From the NCBI GenBank assembly GCA_041687075.1, contig JAWLCO010000004.1, forward strand, positions 13,502 through 77,501: a DNA stretch of 64,000 bases, read 5' to 3'. The notes beneath the pieces are model-generated. The model saw only the letters and a list, made by a program, of their open reading frames with translations. It did no database searches and was not told the origin of the DNA. Origin of the DNA: ZC4RG25 sp041687075 (GTDB taxonomy: Bacteria > Pseudomonadota > Alphaproteobacteria > Rhizobiales > Hyphomicrobiaceae). The position numbers were made by a program, and so were the translations under genes. Position 1 is the first letter of the stretch. Every line of letters begins with the position of its first letter. Below, piece after piece: positions 1 to 7,166 of this stretch.

Positions 1-321
1 CTCGCCGCCTTCCGTGGACGCTCCAAATCCGAGCAGGAGGCGATCGACAAGGTCGGACTGAAGGCGTGGGAGGAATGGGGCAAGCGCAACGCCGCCGCCA
101 TCGTCGCGGCCGACGTCATGGTGGGCAAGACCAAGCGCGTCACCAAATCCGGCATCGCCGATGCACAGAATCAGATCGCCGGCTTTCTGATCGTCGAGGC
201 CGCCGACATCGCCGCTGCCGCCGGCCTCTTCCAGGACCACCCGCACATCACCGTCTTCCCGGGCGACGGCATCGACGTCATGCCGGTCGTCACGGGGCCA
301 CCAGAGGACGAGTCGCCATGA
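1..321 (+). CDS. YciI-like (YCII-related) domain protein, 3' part
   Basis: The reading frame is open from the first base, so the start lies outside the window and at least 106 residues are seen. The pattern KAWEEWGK, GKTKRV, then F(L)IVEA followed by LFQDHPH and FPGDGIDVMPV matches small ferredoxin-like-fold YciI-related proteins. Members are often linked to sigma factors or act as small putative enzymes; no specific reaction can be assigned. Its stop codon overlaps the ATG of the next gene (ATGA), so the two are probably translationally coupled. Family call is from remembered motif similarity; function is unknown. Confidence 0.6.
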   Translation, partial: LAAFRGRSKSEQEAIDKVGLKAWEEWGKRNAAAIVAADVMVGKTKRVTKSGIADAQNQIAGFLIVEAADIAAAAGLFQDHPHITVFPGDGIDVMPVVTGPPEDESP

Positions 322-695
322 AGCAAGCGACAGCCAGGGCCGCCGCCAACTGGCGCCGCATTTATGCGATGCCCGTCGCGAGCGTCTATCCCGCCTATAT
401 CGCCAAAGCGGAGAAGAAGGGGCGCACCCGGGCCGAGGTCGACGAGATCTTCCGCTGGCTCACCGGCCACAGCCTGGCCTCGCTGGAAGCCGAGTTAGCG
501 AAGAAGACGAGCTTCGAGGATTTCTTCGCGCACGCGCCAAAGATGAACCCGTCTCGCTTTCTGATCACCGGCGTCGTATGCGGCGTCCGCGTGGAGGAGA
601 TTGAGGAGCCGATAATGCGCGAGATCCGCTACCTCGACAAACTCATCGACGAACTCGCCAAGGGCAAGGCGATGGAAAAGATCCTCCGCAAATAG
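318..695 (+). CDS. DUF2200 family protein
   Basis: This is a 125-residue protein with the hallmark RIYAMPVASVYPAYIAKAEK stretch near residue 13, followed by GRTRAEVDEIFRWLTG and a C-terminal helical, lysine-rich tail. These are characteristic of DUF2200, a small cytoplasmic family of unknown function. The start overlaps the stop of the upstream YciI-like gene by 4 bp, which fixes the ATG and suggests co-translation. A longer frame-compatible reading upstream exists but is only a shadow of the preceding gene. No catalytic residues can be proposed. Confidence 0.75.
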   Translation: MKQATARAAANWRRIYAMPVASVYPAYIAKAEKKGRTRAEVDEIFRWLTGHSLASLEAELAKKTSFEDFFAHAPKMNPSRFLITGVVCGVRVEEIEEPIMREIRYLDKLIDELAKGKAMEKILRK

Positions 696-893
696 CCGCG
701 CGCCGGCTCGGCCTGCGGTCATTTGTGATCTATGGAGCGAAGGCGTCTGCCCTCGACCTTGTGGATGGCCTGTGGGCACTCCGGCGGCAACAGCGGCGCA
801 TCGGTGCGACTTTCGCAAAGGCTCAATCCAACCGGCCTCCACAATTGTACAACCACCGGTCAGGGCACAGTCGTCGCAAGTCTTTGATTTTAC

Positions 894-971
894 TGGTCGG
901 AGCGGGGAGATTTGAACTCCCGACCCCCAGTCCCCCAGACTGGTGCGCTAACCAGGCTGCGCTACGCTCCG
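894..971 (-). tRNA. tRNA-Pro (anticodon GGG)
   Basis: Read on the minus strand, the acceptor stem CGGAGCG pairs with CGCTCCG. The D arm is GCGCAGCCTGGTTAGCGC, the anticodon stem CCAGT/ACTGG encloses the loop CTGGGGG with anticodon GGG, and the T arm carries GGTTCAA-like GAGTTCAAATC. The 3' CCA is encoded. All four arms fold by eye. It lies alone between DUF2200 and the phosphopantetheinyl transferase gene. Confidence 0.95.
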
Positions 972-999
972 ACGAACCATCCTTTTGCCCCGGGCGCGG

Positions 1000-1779
1000 T
1001 TAGAGGTCAACATGCGGATTGGAGGGTGTTGGCTGGGGTGACGAATTGCCGAGGGCCTGGAGGTCCGTCAGGTCCGAGGGCAATGGGCGAATGGGAAGGG
1101 GCGTGAACCCGGTCCTCGTGGCTAGTGCGGCGTAAAGCGGTCGGGGCAGGGCGAGGTCGTGAAGGGTGAAGCCTTCCTGCCGGGCCAGGTCGGCTGCGAT
1201 CCTGCCGAAGTCCAAGTCTCGGCGGCGATCAATCCAGCCGGGGCCTCTGATGCCGAGGTCGTGGAGCAATACGCCGATGCCGGAGCCGCGTGCCTTGCCC
1301 CAGGCTTCGAGCCGCACCCAGGCCTGCAGGATCTCCTGCGATGGACCTGAAGAGGCCGACACAGCGGCAAGCGCGCGTGCTGCTGCGAGCATCGCCTTCT
1401 GCCGGTGCGCCGGAAACTGCACGGGACGGTCCTGTTCGATATCGACCCCCACCTCGCGATCGGTGATGGCAATGAGCCCGTACGGACCAGCGTGGGAAAG
1501 GCTGAACGCGACACCAGCGTCCCATGGCATCAAAGGCTTGCCTTGTGGGGCCGTTTGGAACGGAACGCGCCGCAGCCTGGGGCCGACGATGCGTTCGAGC
1601 AAGAGACGCAGGGCAATGCGAAACAACCGCCACTCCCCGCCGTTTCGGCCGAGCGCTGCGGCGCGTTCAAGCTCGTCCGCGGACAGTCGTGGGAGTGCAT
1701 CCTCGAGTGCCGCAAGGGCTGGGCCGGCGCGGGCCACATCGACGAACCAGACCTCGACCCCCGATGGGGCGTTTGTCAT
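1000..1779 (-). CDS. 4'-phosphopantetheinyl transferase superfamily protein
   Basis: This 259-residue protein should transfer the phosphopantetheine arm of coenzyme A to a serine of a carrier protein. Visible motifs are FSLSHAG (92-98), the magnesium-binding VGVDIE (110-115, D113 and E115) and W-x3-E-x3-K (W154, E158, K162). The length fits the Sfp/AcpT-like two-half class rather than the short AcpS class. Its ATG overlaps the end of merR (ATGA), so it is the last gene of the merR transcript. No polyketide or peptide synthetase is in the window, so the carrier-protein substrate is unknown; fatty-acid ACP is possible because fabH and plsX lie just upstream. Confidence 0.85.
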   Translation of the reverse strand: MTNAPSGVEVWFVDVARAGPALAALEDALPRLSADELERAAALGRNGGEWRLFRIALRLLLERIVGPRLRRVPFQTAPQGKPLMPWDAGVAFSLSHAGPYGLIAITDREVGVDIEQDRPVQFPAHRQKAMLAAARALAAVSASSGPSQEILQAWVRLEAWGKARGSGIGVLLHDLGIRGPGWIDRRRDLDFGRIAADLARQEGFTLHDLALPRPLYAALATRTGFTPLPIRPLPSDLTDLQALGNSSPQPTPSNPHVDL

Positions 1780-2297
1780 TGCTCGGCGCTTTGGGCCCAG
1801 GTTGACTGGTCGCCGCCCGGCATGGTCAGCAGGCGACGGCAGGCTTCGAGCTCGGTCAAGGCGCTCTGCAGGCTGCGCACCACGTCCTCAGGAAGACGGG
1901 CAGCCAACGGCTCCTTCTTCGAGCGCGCCGGCTTGCGGCCGGTAGCCGCTTTCGACTTGGATTTCGGTTTTGCCTTGGGCGCCGGCGCGCTTGCCTCGGC
2001 ACGGACTTCCGGGCTCGCGGTATCGAGCCAGCACCGCTTGACCTCGTCGACCCCCTGTGTGCGCAGAATCTTCTGCACTCCGCGGATCGTATAACCTTCC
2101 AGGTGCAGCAGGTGACGAATGCCTCGAAGCAGATCGAGATCCTCAGGCCGGTAATACCGCCGGCCGCCGCCGCGTTTCATGGGCCGGATCTGTGGAAACT
2201 TCTGCTCCCAGAAGCGAAGCACGTGCTTCGGAACGTCAAGCTCCTCGGCAACTTCACTGATCGTCCGGAAAGCTTCGGCTGACTTGCTCACGGGCAT
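1776..2297 (-). CDS. MerR family transcriptional regulator
   Basis: The 173-residue protein has an N-terminal MerR winged helix (residues 11-60) with TISEVAEELDVPKHVLRFWE and the RRYYRPEDL wing, then a dimerisation helix. A low-complexity Ala/Lys-rich linker (about 105-135) and a C-terminal helix follow. There are no cysteines arranged as metal ligands, so it is not an evident metal sensor. This gene immediately downstream of ihfA is a conserved alphaproteobacterial arrangement; targets are unknown. It starts 67 bp after ihfA and overlaps the next gene by 4 bp. Confidence 0.88.
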   Translation of the reverse strand: MPVSKSAEAFRTISEVAEELDVPKHVLRFWEQKFPQIRPMKRGGGRRYYRPEDLDLLRGIRHLLHLEGYTIRGVQKILRTQGVDEVKRCWLDTASPEVRAEASAPAPKAKPKSKSKAATGRKPARSKKEPLAARLPEDVVRSLQSALTELEACRRLLTMPGGDQSTWAQSAEQ

Positions 2298-2364
2298 GGA
2301 TCACTCAATGGAGGAGAGCAGGCGGACGCGGGATGGGAGTCGAGCGTACGACGACCTCAACGGG

Positions 2365-2688
2365 CTACTCGGCAGCCGTTTTGCGCCGGCGCACCTGACC
2401 CGCGTTGATGCGGTCTTTCATGATATTGCTCGGCCGGAACACCAGCACCTTGCGCGGCGTGATGGGCACTTCCTGACCGGTCTTGGGATTGCGGCCGATC
2501 CGCTGGCCCTTCTGGCGGATTCCGAACGAGCCGAACGACGAGAGCTTCACCGTGTCGCCACGGGCGAGGCTCGATGCAATCTCGTGCAGTACGGCCTCGA
2601 CCAGCTCCTGCGACTCGTTTCGCGGCAGCCCCACCTTGTTCACGACTGCTTCGGCGAGATCCGCGCGGGTCAGCGTCTTTCCGCCCAT
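2365..2688 (-). CDS. ihfA: Integration host factor subunit alpha
   Basis: This 107-residue protein belongs to the HU/IHF family and is the alpha half of the heterodimer that bends DNA at specific sites. The N-terminal helices contain LTRADLAEAVVNKVGL. The DNA-binding arm contains GRNPKTGQEVPI followed by RKVLVFRPS, the diagnostic beta-arm with the intercalating proline. TLTRADLAEA and the NIMKDRIN tail point to IhfA rather than HU. It sits downstream of plsX-fabH and upstream of merR, as in many Rhizobiales. The beta subunit is not in the window. Confidence 0.95.
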   Translation of the reverse strand: MGGKTLTRADLAEAVVNKVGLPRNESQELVEAVLHEIASSLARGDTVKLSSFGSFGIRQKGQRIGRNPKTGQEVPITPRKVLVFRPSNIMKDRINAGQVRRRKTAAE

Positions 2689-2887
2689 GGTATCCTCCCC
2701 AGGACTCCACTGCCTTGCGGGATGCTAATCCCTCCGCACCGATACGGTCAATCCGGATCTTATGCAACCGGCTGATTTATCAGAAATTTCTCGCGTGGTG
2801 TGCAACCGCGCAACGCTTCAAAAGCCGTTTTGGAACAAGGTGTCCCGCATGGCGCGCCTCTCTCCGGCGCTTGCGAGAGCACAATGC

Positions 2888-3865
2888 TCACCATCGCGCC
2901 AGGGCGGCGCCCCAGGTGAAGCCGCCGCCCATGGCCTCCATCAGCACAAGGCTGCCTTCCTTCAGCCTGTGCTGCTCGAAAGCCTGATTGAGCGCCAACG
3001 GGATCGAAGCTGCCGACGTATTGCCGTGCTCGCCGAGGGTTACGATGATCTTCTCCGGAGATACGGCGAGCTTCCTTGCGACACCATCGAGGATGCGCGC
3101 ATTGGCCTGGTGGGGCACGAACAGGTCGATCTCGTCGGCCGCATACCCGGTCATCAGCAGCATTTCCTCGATCACGCCGGAGATCTTCTGGACTGCGTGC
3201 CGGAAGACTTCGCGACCGTTCATGCGGAGATGGCCGGTCGTCTTGGTCGAGCCGGGACCGCCATCGACGTACAGCAGCTCCTCGAAACGGCCGTCCGACC
3301 TGAGCCGGGTTCCCAGGATGCCGCGATCCTCGCGCGTGCCATGCTGCGGCTGGGCTTCCAGCAGCACGGCTCCCGCACCGTCGCCGAAGAGCACGCAGGT
3401 GCTGCGGTCGGACCAGTCGAGGATCCGCGAGAACGTCTCCGCGCCAATTACCAGTGCCCGCTTGAACTGGCCGGCCTTGAGGAAGTTGTCGGCGGTCGCC
3501 AGCGCATAGACGAAGCCGGAGCAGACCGCCTGCATATCGAACGCTGCACCCTTCGTGATGCCCAGCTCGGCCTGGATGCGGACGGCGGTGGCAGGGAACG
3601 TGCGGTCGGGCGTGGCGGTCGCGCAGATCACGAGATCGACATCGACCGGATCGACGCCCGCGCGAACCATCGCCTGCCGCGCAGCGGCGATGCCGAGATC
3701 AGAGGTCAGCTCCCCGTCAGCCGCGATGTGGCGTGAGCGGATACCGGTGCGCTCGCGGATCCAGTCGTCGCTCGTATCGACGATCCTCGACAGGTCGGCG
3801 TTGGTCAGCACCCGCTTCGGCAGGTACGCGCCTACGCCGCGGATGACGGATCGGATGACAGCCAA
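2888..3865 (-). CDS. fabH: 3-oxoacyl-[ACP] synthase III (KAS III)
   Basis: This enzyme condenses acetyl-CoA with malonyl-ACP to start fatty-acid synthesis. The 325-residue protein has the complete catalytic triad: C115 in MQAVCSGF, H252 in VPHQANARI and N282 in GEHGNTSAAS. WIRERTGI and the glycine-rich tail GGGFTWGAAL are also typical. It lies 89 bp downstream of plsX in the classical plsX-fabH order. A gap of 199 bp separates it from ihfA. Nothing about it appears unusual. Confidence 0.97.
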   Translation of the reverse strand: MAVIRSVIRGVGAYLPKRVLTNADLSRIVDTSDDWIRERTGIRSRHIAADGELTSDLGIAAARQAMVRAGVDPVDVDLVICATATPDRTFPATAVRIQAELGITKGAAFDMQAVCSGFVYALATADNFLKAGQFKRALVIGAETFSRILDWSDRSTCVLFGDGAGAVLLEAQPQHGTREDRGILGTRLRSDGRFEELLYVDGGPGSTKTTGHLRMNGREVFRHAVQKISGVIEEMLLMTGYAADEIDLFVPHQANARILDGVARKLAVSPEKIIVTLGEHGNTSAASIPLALNQAFEQHRLKEGSLVLMEAMGGGFTWGAALARW

Positions 3866-3954
3866 AACGTCCCCCTACTCTCGAGCAGCGGCCTGGCTCA
3901 CTTGCCTTCTGCCGCGGCTCGTTTCCAGTTTTTGTGTGGTTCGGTCCGCCACTT

Positions 3955-4998
3955 CTACTTCTCGACGACAGCGTCGAGCTTGCCGTGGAACGAGATCAGA
4001 TCGGCCGTAAGCCTTCCCAAAAGACCGCTTTCGGCCATGTCGTAGCCGAGATCGATGGCGCTCGCAAAGCCGACGGCGTCCGTGCCGCCGTGGCTCTTGA
4101 TCGCAATGCCGTTGAGGCCGAGGAACGTGCCGCCGTTGGAGCGCCGCGGGTCCATCTTCTCCTTCAGCACCGCGAAGCCGCCGCGCGCCAGGAAGGCGCC
4201 GACGCGTGACATCAATGAGCGCGTCATTGCGGCCCTGATGTATTGCGCGATCTGCCGTGCCGTCCCTTCCGCCGTCTTGAGTGCGATATTGCCCGCGAAG
4301 CCCTCGACAACCACCACGTCGACGGCGCCCTGGCCGATCTGATCGCCTTCAACGAAGCCCCGGTAGTCGATCGGCAGATCGGTGATCTCCTTCAGCCAGG
4401 CGTGCGCCTTGCGCACCTCGTCGACGCCCTTGATCTCCTCGACGCCGACGTTGAGCAGGCCGACGCTGGGCTTCTCGATGTGGTACAGGGCGCGCGACAT
4501 GGCGGCGCCCATGAGCGCGTACTCGCAGAGCTGCCGCGCGGAGGCGCCAATGTTCGCGCCGACATCGAGGACGATGCACTCGCTCGTGACGGTCGGCCAC
4601 AGGGCGGCGATCGCCGGGCGCTCGATATCGGCGGCGGGCTTCAGCACCAGCTTGGCCATCGCCATGAGCGCCCCGGTGTTTCCGGCGGACACGGCGACAT
4701 CAGCCTCACCCTTCTGGACGGCTTCGAGGGCGAGCCACATGCTGGAGCCGCGGCCGCGGCGCAGGGCCTGGCTCGGCTTGTCGTCCGACGTAACGACCAC
4801 CTCTGTGTGGACGATCTCGGACCTGGCGGCGAGCTTGGGATGGCGGGCGAGGACGCCTGCGATGTGCGCCTCGTCGCCGAAGAACCGGAACTCGAGCTGC
4901 GGGTGCCGGACCAGCGCTATGTCAGCGCCTGGGATCACCACTTCGGGCCCGTGATCGCCCCCCATGGCGTCGAGCGCTATGATCCGCTGAGCGGGCAT
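3955..4998 (-). CDS. plsX: Phosphate acyltransferase PlsX
   Basis: PlsX makes acyl-phosphate from acyl-ACP, feeding PlsY in phospholipid synthesis; it is a peripheral membrane enzyme. The N-terminus IIALDAMGGDHGP is the family signature, with later VSAGNTGALMA, LDVGANIGA and VVEGFAGNIALKT. The start is placed at the ATG giving MPAQRIIALD (347 residues, the usual family length). A longer in-frame ATG 32 codons upstream would add an arginine-rich extension with no family counterpart. It is followed directly by fabH. Confidence 0.95.
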   Translation of the reverse strand: MPAQRIIALDAMGGDHGPEVVIPGADIALVRHPQLEFRFFGDEAHIAGVLARHPKLAARSEIVHTEVVVTSDDKPSQALRRGRGSSMWLALEAVQKGEADVAVSAGNTGALMAMAKLVLKPAADIERPAIAALWPTVTSECIVLDVGANIGASARQLCEYALMGAAMSRALYHIEKPSVGLLNVGVEEIKGVDEVRKAHAWLKEITDLPIDYRGFVEGDQIGQGAVDVVVVEGFAGNIALKTAEGTARQIAQYIRAAMTRSLMSRVGAFLARGGFAVLKEKMDPRRSNGGTFLGLNGIAIKSHGGTDAVGFASAIDLGYDMAESGLLGRLTADLISFHGKLDAVVEK

Positions 4999-5208
4999 GC
5001 GTGTTTGGCCTGGGTAACCAATCCCCTGGAGAGAATGGCGAAAAACGCCTGCTTTAGACCTTGCATGCGCTCGCCTGCGAAACGCTCGGAACATACCCGT
5101 TTGGCGGCCGGAGACAAGAAATTCTTAACCACCGTTCGCCTTCGCCGCGGCTGGCGGCAGAGACGTGCCACACTTCCCTGCGGCGCGAGGTGTTCTCGAA
5201 AAGCTCAA

Positions 5209-5730
5209 CTATTCCCTCGACTTGAGTTGCTTGAGGACAGCGAACGGGCTTTCGGAGGAAACATCCTCGTCACCCATCGCCCCGGGCTGCTCGAACGCGA
5301 CACCTTCCTTGCGCGGATACGGGTTGATTGCCGATGCCAGATGCTCGTAAACGATCCGCCCGACAGGAATCGTGTCGTCTTCGAGCGGTTCGATGTCGCG
5401 GACCTCGAATGCGTCGAACTCGGCCACGCCGGCCGTTTCCGCCGATTCGGGGCGGAATTCCACTTCGAACGGTTCGATGATGTGATCCTGGACGGGCTCG
5501 AGCGTGACGACGCAGCTCTGCGTCACCTCGGCTTCCAAAGTCCCTTGCAGAAGAATGCGCCCCTGCGAAAGCGGCTTCACCTCGTAGCGGGCTTCCAGGC
5601 GATCGCAGGCAAGCAGGTCGAGATCGGCGGCGATCCTCGAGCGCGCTTCTGATGTTGCCTGACGCTCCGCCGCAAGTCCCGTCTCGGGGATATCGCTGAT
5701 GTTGTGGGACCAATCGAGTTCCGATGCCAT
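5209..5730 (-). CDS. DUF177 (YceD-like) domain protein
   Basis: The protein has 173 residues from the chosen ATG; a GTG six codons further upstream is an alternative. The pattern LSQGRILLQGTLEAEVTQSCVVTLEPV with a later acidic segment (EVEFRPES, DIEPLEDDTI) is typical of DUF177/YceD. YceD is linked in other bacteria to ribosomal RNA accumulation and usually precedes rpmF. Here rpmF is absent and the gene precedes plsX, a common alphaproteobacterial variant. It follows the chaperone gene by 24 bp and is probably cotranscribed with it. Confidence 0.85.
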   Translation of the reverse strand: MASELDWSHNISDIPETGLAAERQATSEARSRIAADLDLLACDRLEARYEVKPLSQGRILLQGTLEAEVTQSCVVTLEPVQDHIIEPFEVEFRPESAETAGVAEFDAFEVRDIEPLEDDTIPVGRIVYEHLASAINPYPRKEGVAFEQPGAMGDEDVSSESPFAVLKQLKSRE

Positions 5731-5754
5731 GGCAGAGCTCGCTTCCACGATGGT

Positions 5755-6279
5755 TCAAAAATCGGCAAAGGTGACACGGCCGGACAACAGCTCCGGACCG
5801 GGCAGGGCAGCAAGCTCAGACGCCGCCTTACGCATGTATCCAGCCACTGCCGCGGCCGCAGACATGGGTGCGAACGGCAGCAGATTGCGATGCACAGCCT
5901 CCGCGAGTGCAGGCCCACCGGTTTCGTGCTCGGCGTTGCGGAATTCCGCGGCGCAATCATAGAGAGCACCCGCGGCCTTTTTCACTTTCCGCGGGACGGT
6001 CAGGTCGCCCACTCCCATCTCGCGCATACAGTCATCCATGTCTGCGACGAACGCTTCGACCAGCGCGCGGCGCAGCTCCTGCCCCGATTCGCCTTCCTGC
6101 TTGAGCCTTTCGAGCAGCAGGTATGAATGCACGACCACCATCGCGAAGCGGCCGTCAGGTGTGTCCGGCACGCCATGCTCGGCATAGAACGTCTCGCGCC
6201 GTGCTGCGGTCACGATCGAGCCATAAAGCTCTGATGCCGTTCGACTTGGCTGGCTGCGGGCTCTCAACCAGGTCAGCAT
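5755..6279 (-). CDS. Ubiquinol-cytochrome c chaperone family protein (CBP3-like)
   Basis: The 174-residue protein carries the CBP3/UQCC-type chaperone domain: RRETFYAEHGVPDTPDGRF, then VVVHSYLLLERLKQEG, then LVEAFVADMDDCMREMGVGD and VPRKVKK. The family assists assembly of cytochrome bc1; this precise role is known for the mitochondrial homologue and inferred here. The start is taken at the ATG of MLTWLRARSQ, which matches homologues; upstream in-frame sequence lies in the divergent promoter region shared with bamE. It is first in a run with the DUF177 gene. Confidence 0.87.
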   Translation of the reverse strand: MLTWLRARSQPSRTASELYGSIVTAARRETFYAEHGVPDTPDGRFAMVVVHSYLLLERLKQEGESGQELRRALVEAFVADMDDCMREMGVGDLTVPRKVKKAAGALYDCAAEFRNAEHETGGPALAEAVHRNLLPFAPMSAAAAVAGYMRKAASELAALPGPELLSGRVTFADF

Positions 6280-6425
6280 CGGGAGACCTGCCCGGCCGGC
6301 TGCTTTAACAATGATTGATGCATAACCTGCCACTCCGCATTGCAATGAAGTGTGCCTCCGGATAAGCGGTGGCAAGTGGAATCGCAAAGCTGATTCCCAC
6401 AAATCAGGGGGTTGTTGCTTCGGGG

Positions 6426-6938
6426 ATGACTAAGCACAAACATGGCCAGCCGATTACCGCATCACCAGTGCGGTGGCGTGAGGCGGCACGTCGCGGGACG
6501 CTGATCGCCGGCGCCGTTCTGTTGGCCGGGTCCCTCGCGGCTTGCGGCTCCGGCGCCATCGTCACGAAGCACGGGCATCACTTCCAGCCGTCCGAGCTGC
6601 AGCAGATCCAGCCGGGCATGACCCAGGAGCAGGTCCGGATGACGCTCGGCACGCCGACTGCGACGAGCTCTGTGGGCACCGGTGACGCCTTCTACTACAT
6701 CTCGAGCACGACCAAGCAGGTGGCCTTCTTGGCGCCCGAAGAGGTGGATCGGCGCATCGTAGCCGTCTACTTCACGCGTTCAGGGATGGTCGAGCGTATC
6801 GCCGAGTATGGCATCCAGGACGGCAAGGTCTTCGACTTCATCAGCCGCACCACGCCGACTGCGAACACCTACGAGGAAGGGCTGTTCAAGCAAATCTTCC
6901 GCAACCTCGGCAAGCGCACCAACATTTTCGGGAGCTGA
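6426..6938 (+). CDS. bamE: Outer membrane assembly lipoprotein BamE (SmpA/OmlA)
   Basis: The 170-residue protein has a positively charged N-terminus, a hydrophobic segment and a lipobox LAGSLAAC near residues 33-40, so it should be lipidated and anchored in the outer membrane. The mature part contains the SmpA/OmlA signature LQQIQPGMTQEQVRMTLGTP, where the PGMT-x2-QV loop is diagnostic. BamE stabilises the BamA-D beta-barrel assembly complex. The ATG used gives a normal lipoprotein signal; an in-frame ATG 57 bp upstream would add unneeded residues. It is transcribed divergently from the cytochrome bc1 chaperone gene. Confidence 0.93.
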   Translation: MTKHKHGQPITASPVRWREAARRGTLIAGAVLLAGSLAACGSGAIVTKHGHHFQPSELQQIQPGMTQEQVRMTLGTPTATSSVGTGDAFYYISSTTKQVAFLAPEEVDRRIVAVYFTRSGMVERIAEYGIQDGKVFDFISRTTPTANTYEEGLFKQIFRNLGKRTNIFGS

Positions 6939-6999
6939 CCGGGGAGCCGCTGACGGCTCCAGATCTGCCGGTTCCGCGTCGGCGGCCTTTCGCGCGCTG

Positions 7000-7031
7000 C
7001 CGGAGAGCAGTCCAGTGTGACTGCTGTCCGG
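7000..7031. repeat. 13-bp inverted repeat after bamE
   Basis: CCGGAGAGCAGTC and GACTGCTGTCCGG form 13-bp arms with one mismatch around a 6-nt loop, about 60 bp after the bamE stop. No T-run follows on the plus strand, so it is not a standard intrinsic terminator. It could stabilise the bamE mRNA 3' end or be a regulatory or repeat remnant. Confidence 0.55.
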
Positions 7032-7114
7032 AAGACGCGTGCATTGTTGCCAGCAGCTTCGTTCTCTCAGCTCCCCGCGAATTCTGATTTGATCGCGCGG
7101 GCGTGAGGCAAAAG

Positions 7115-7140
7115 AAAAGGCCCCGCGAACGGGGCCTTTT
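7115..7140. terminator. Bidirectional intrinsic terminator between bamE and hppA
   Basis: AAAAGGCCCC and GGGGCCTTTT are perfect 10-bp arms around the loop GCGAAC. The stem is flanked by A-rich and T-rich ends, so it can work in both directions. It lies between the convergent bamE and hppA genes and can end both transcripts. Confidence 0.9.
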
Positions 7141-7166
7141 CAGTTTCTGATCTGACGTTTGCGTCT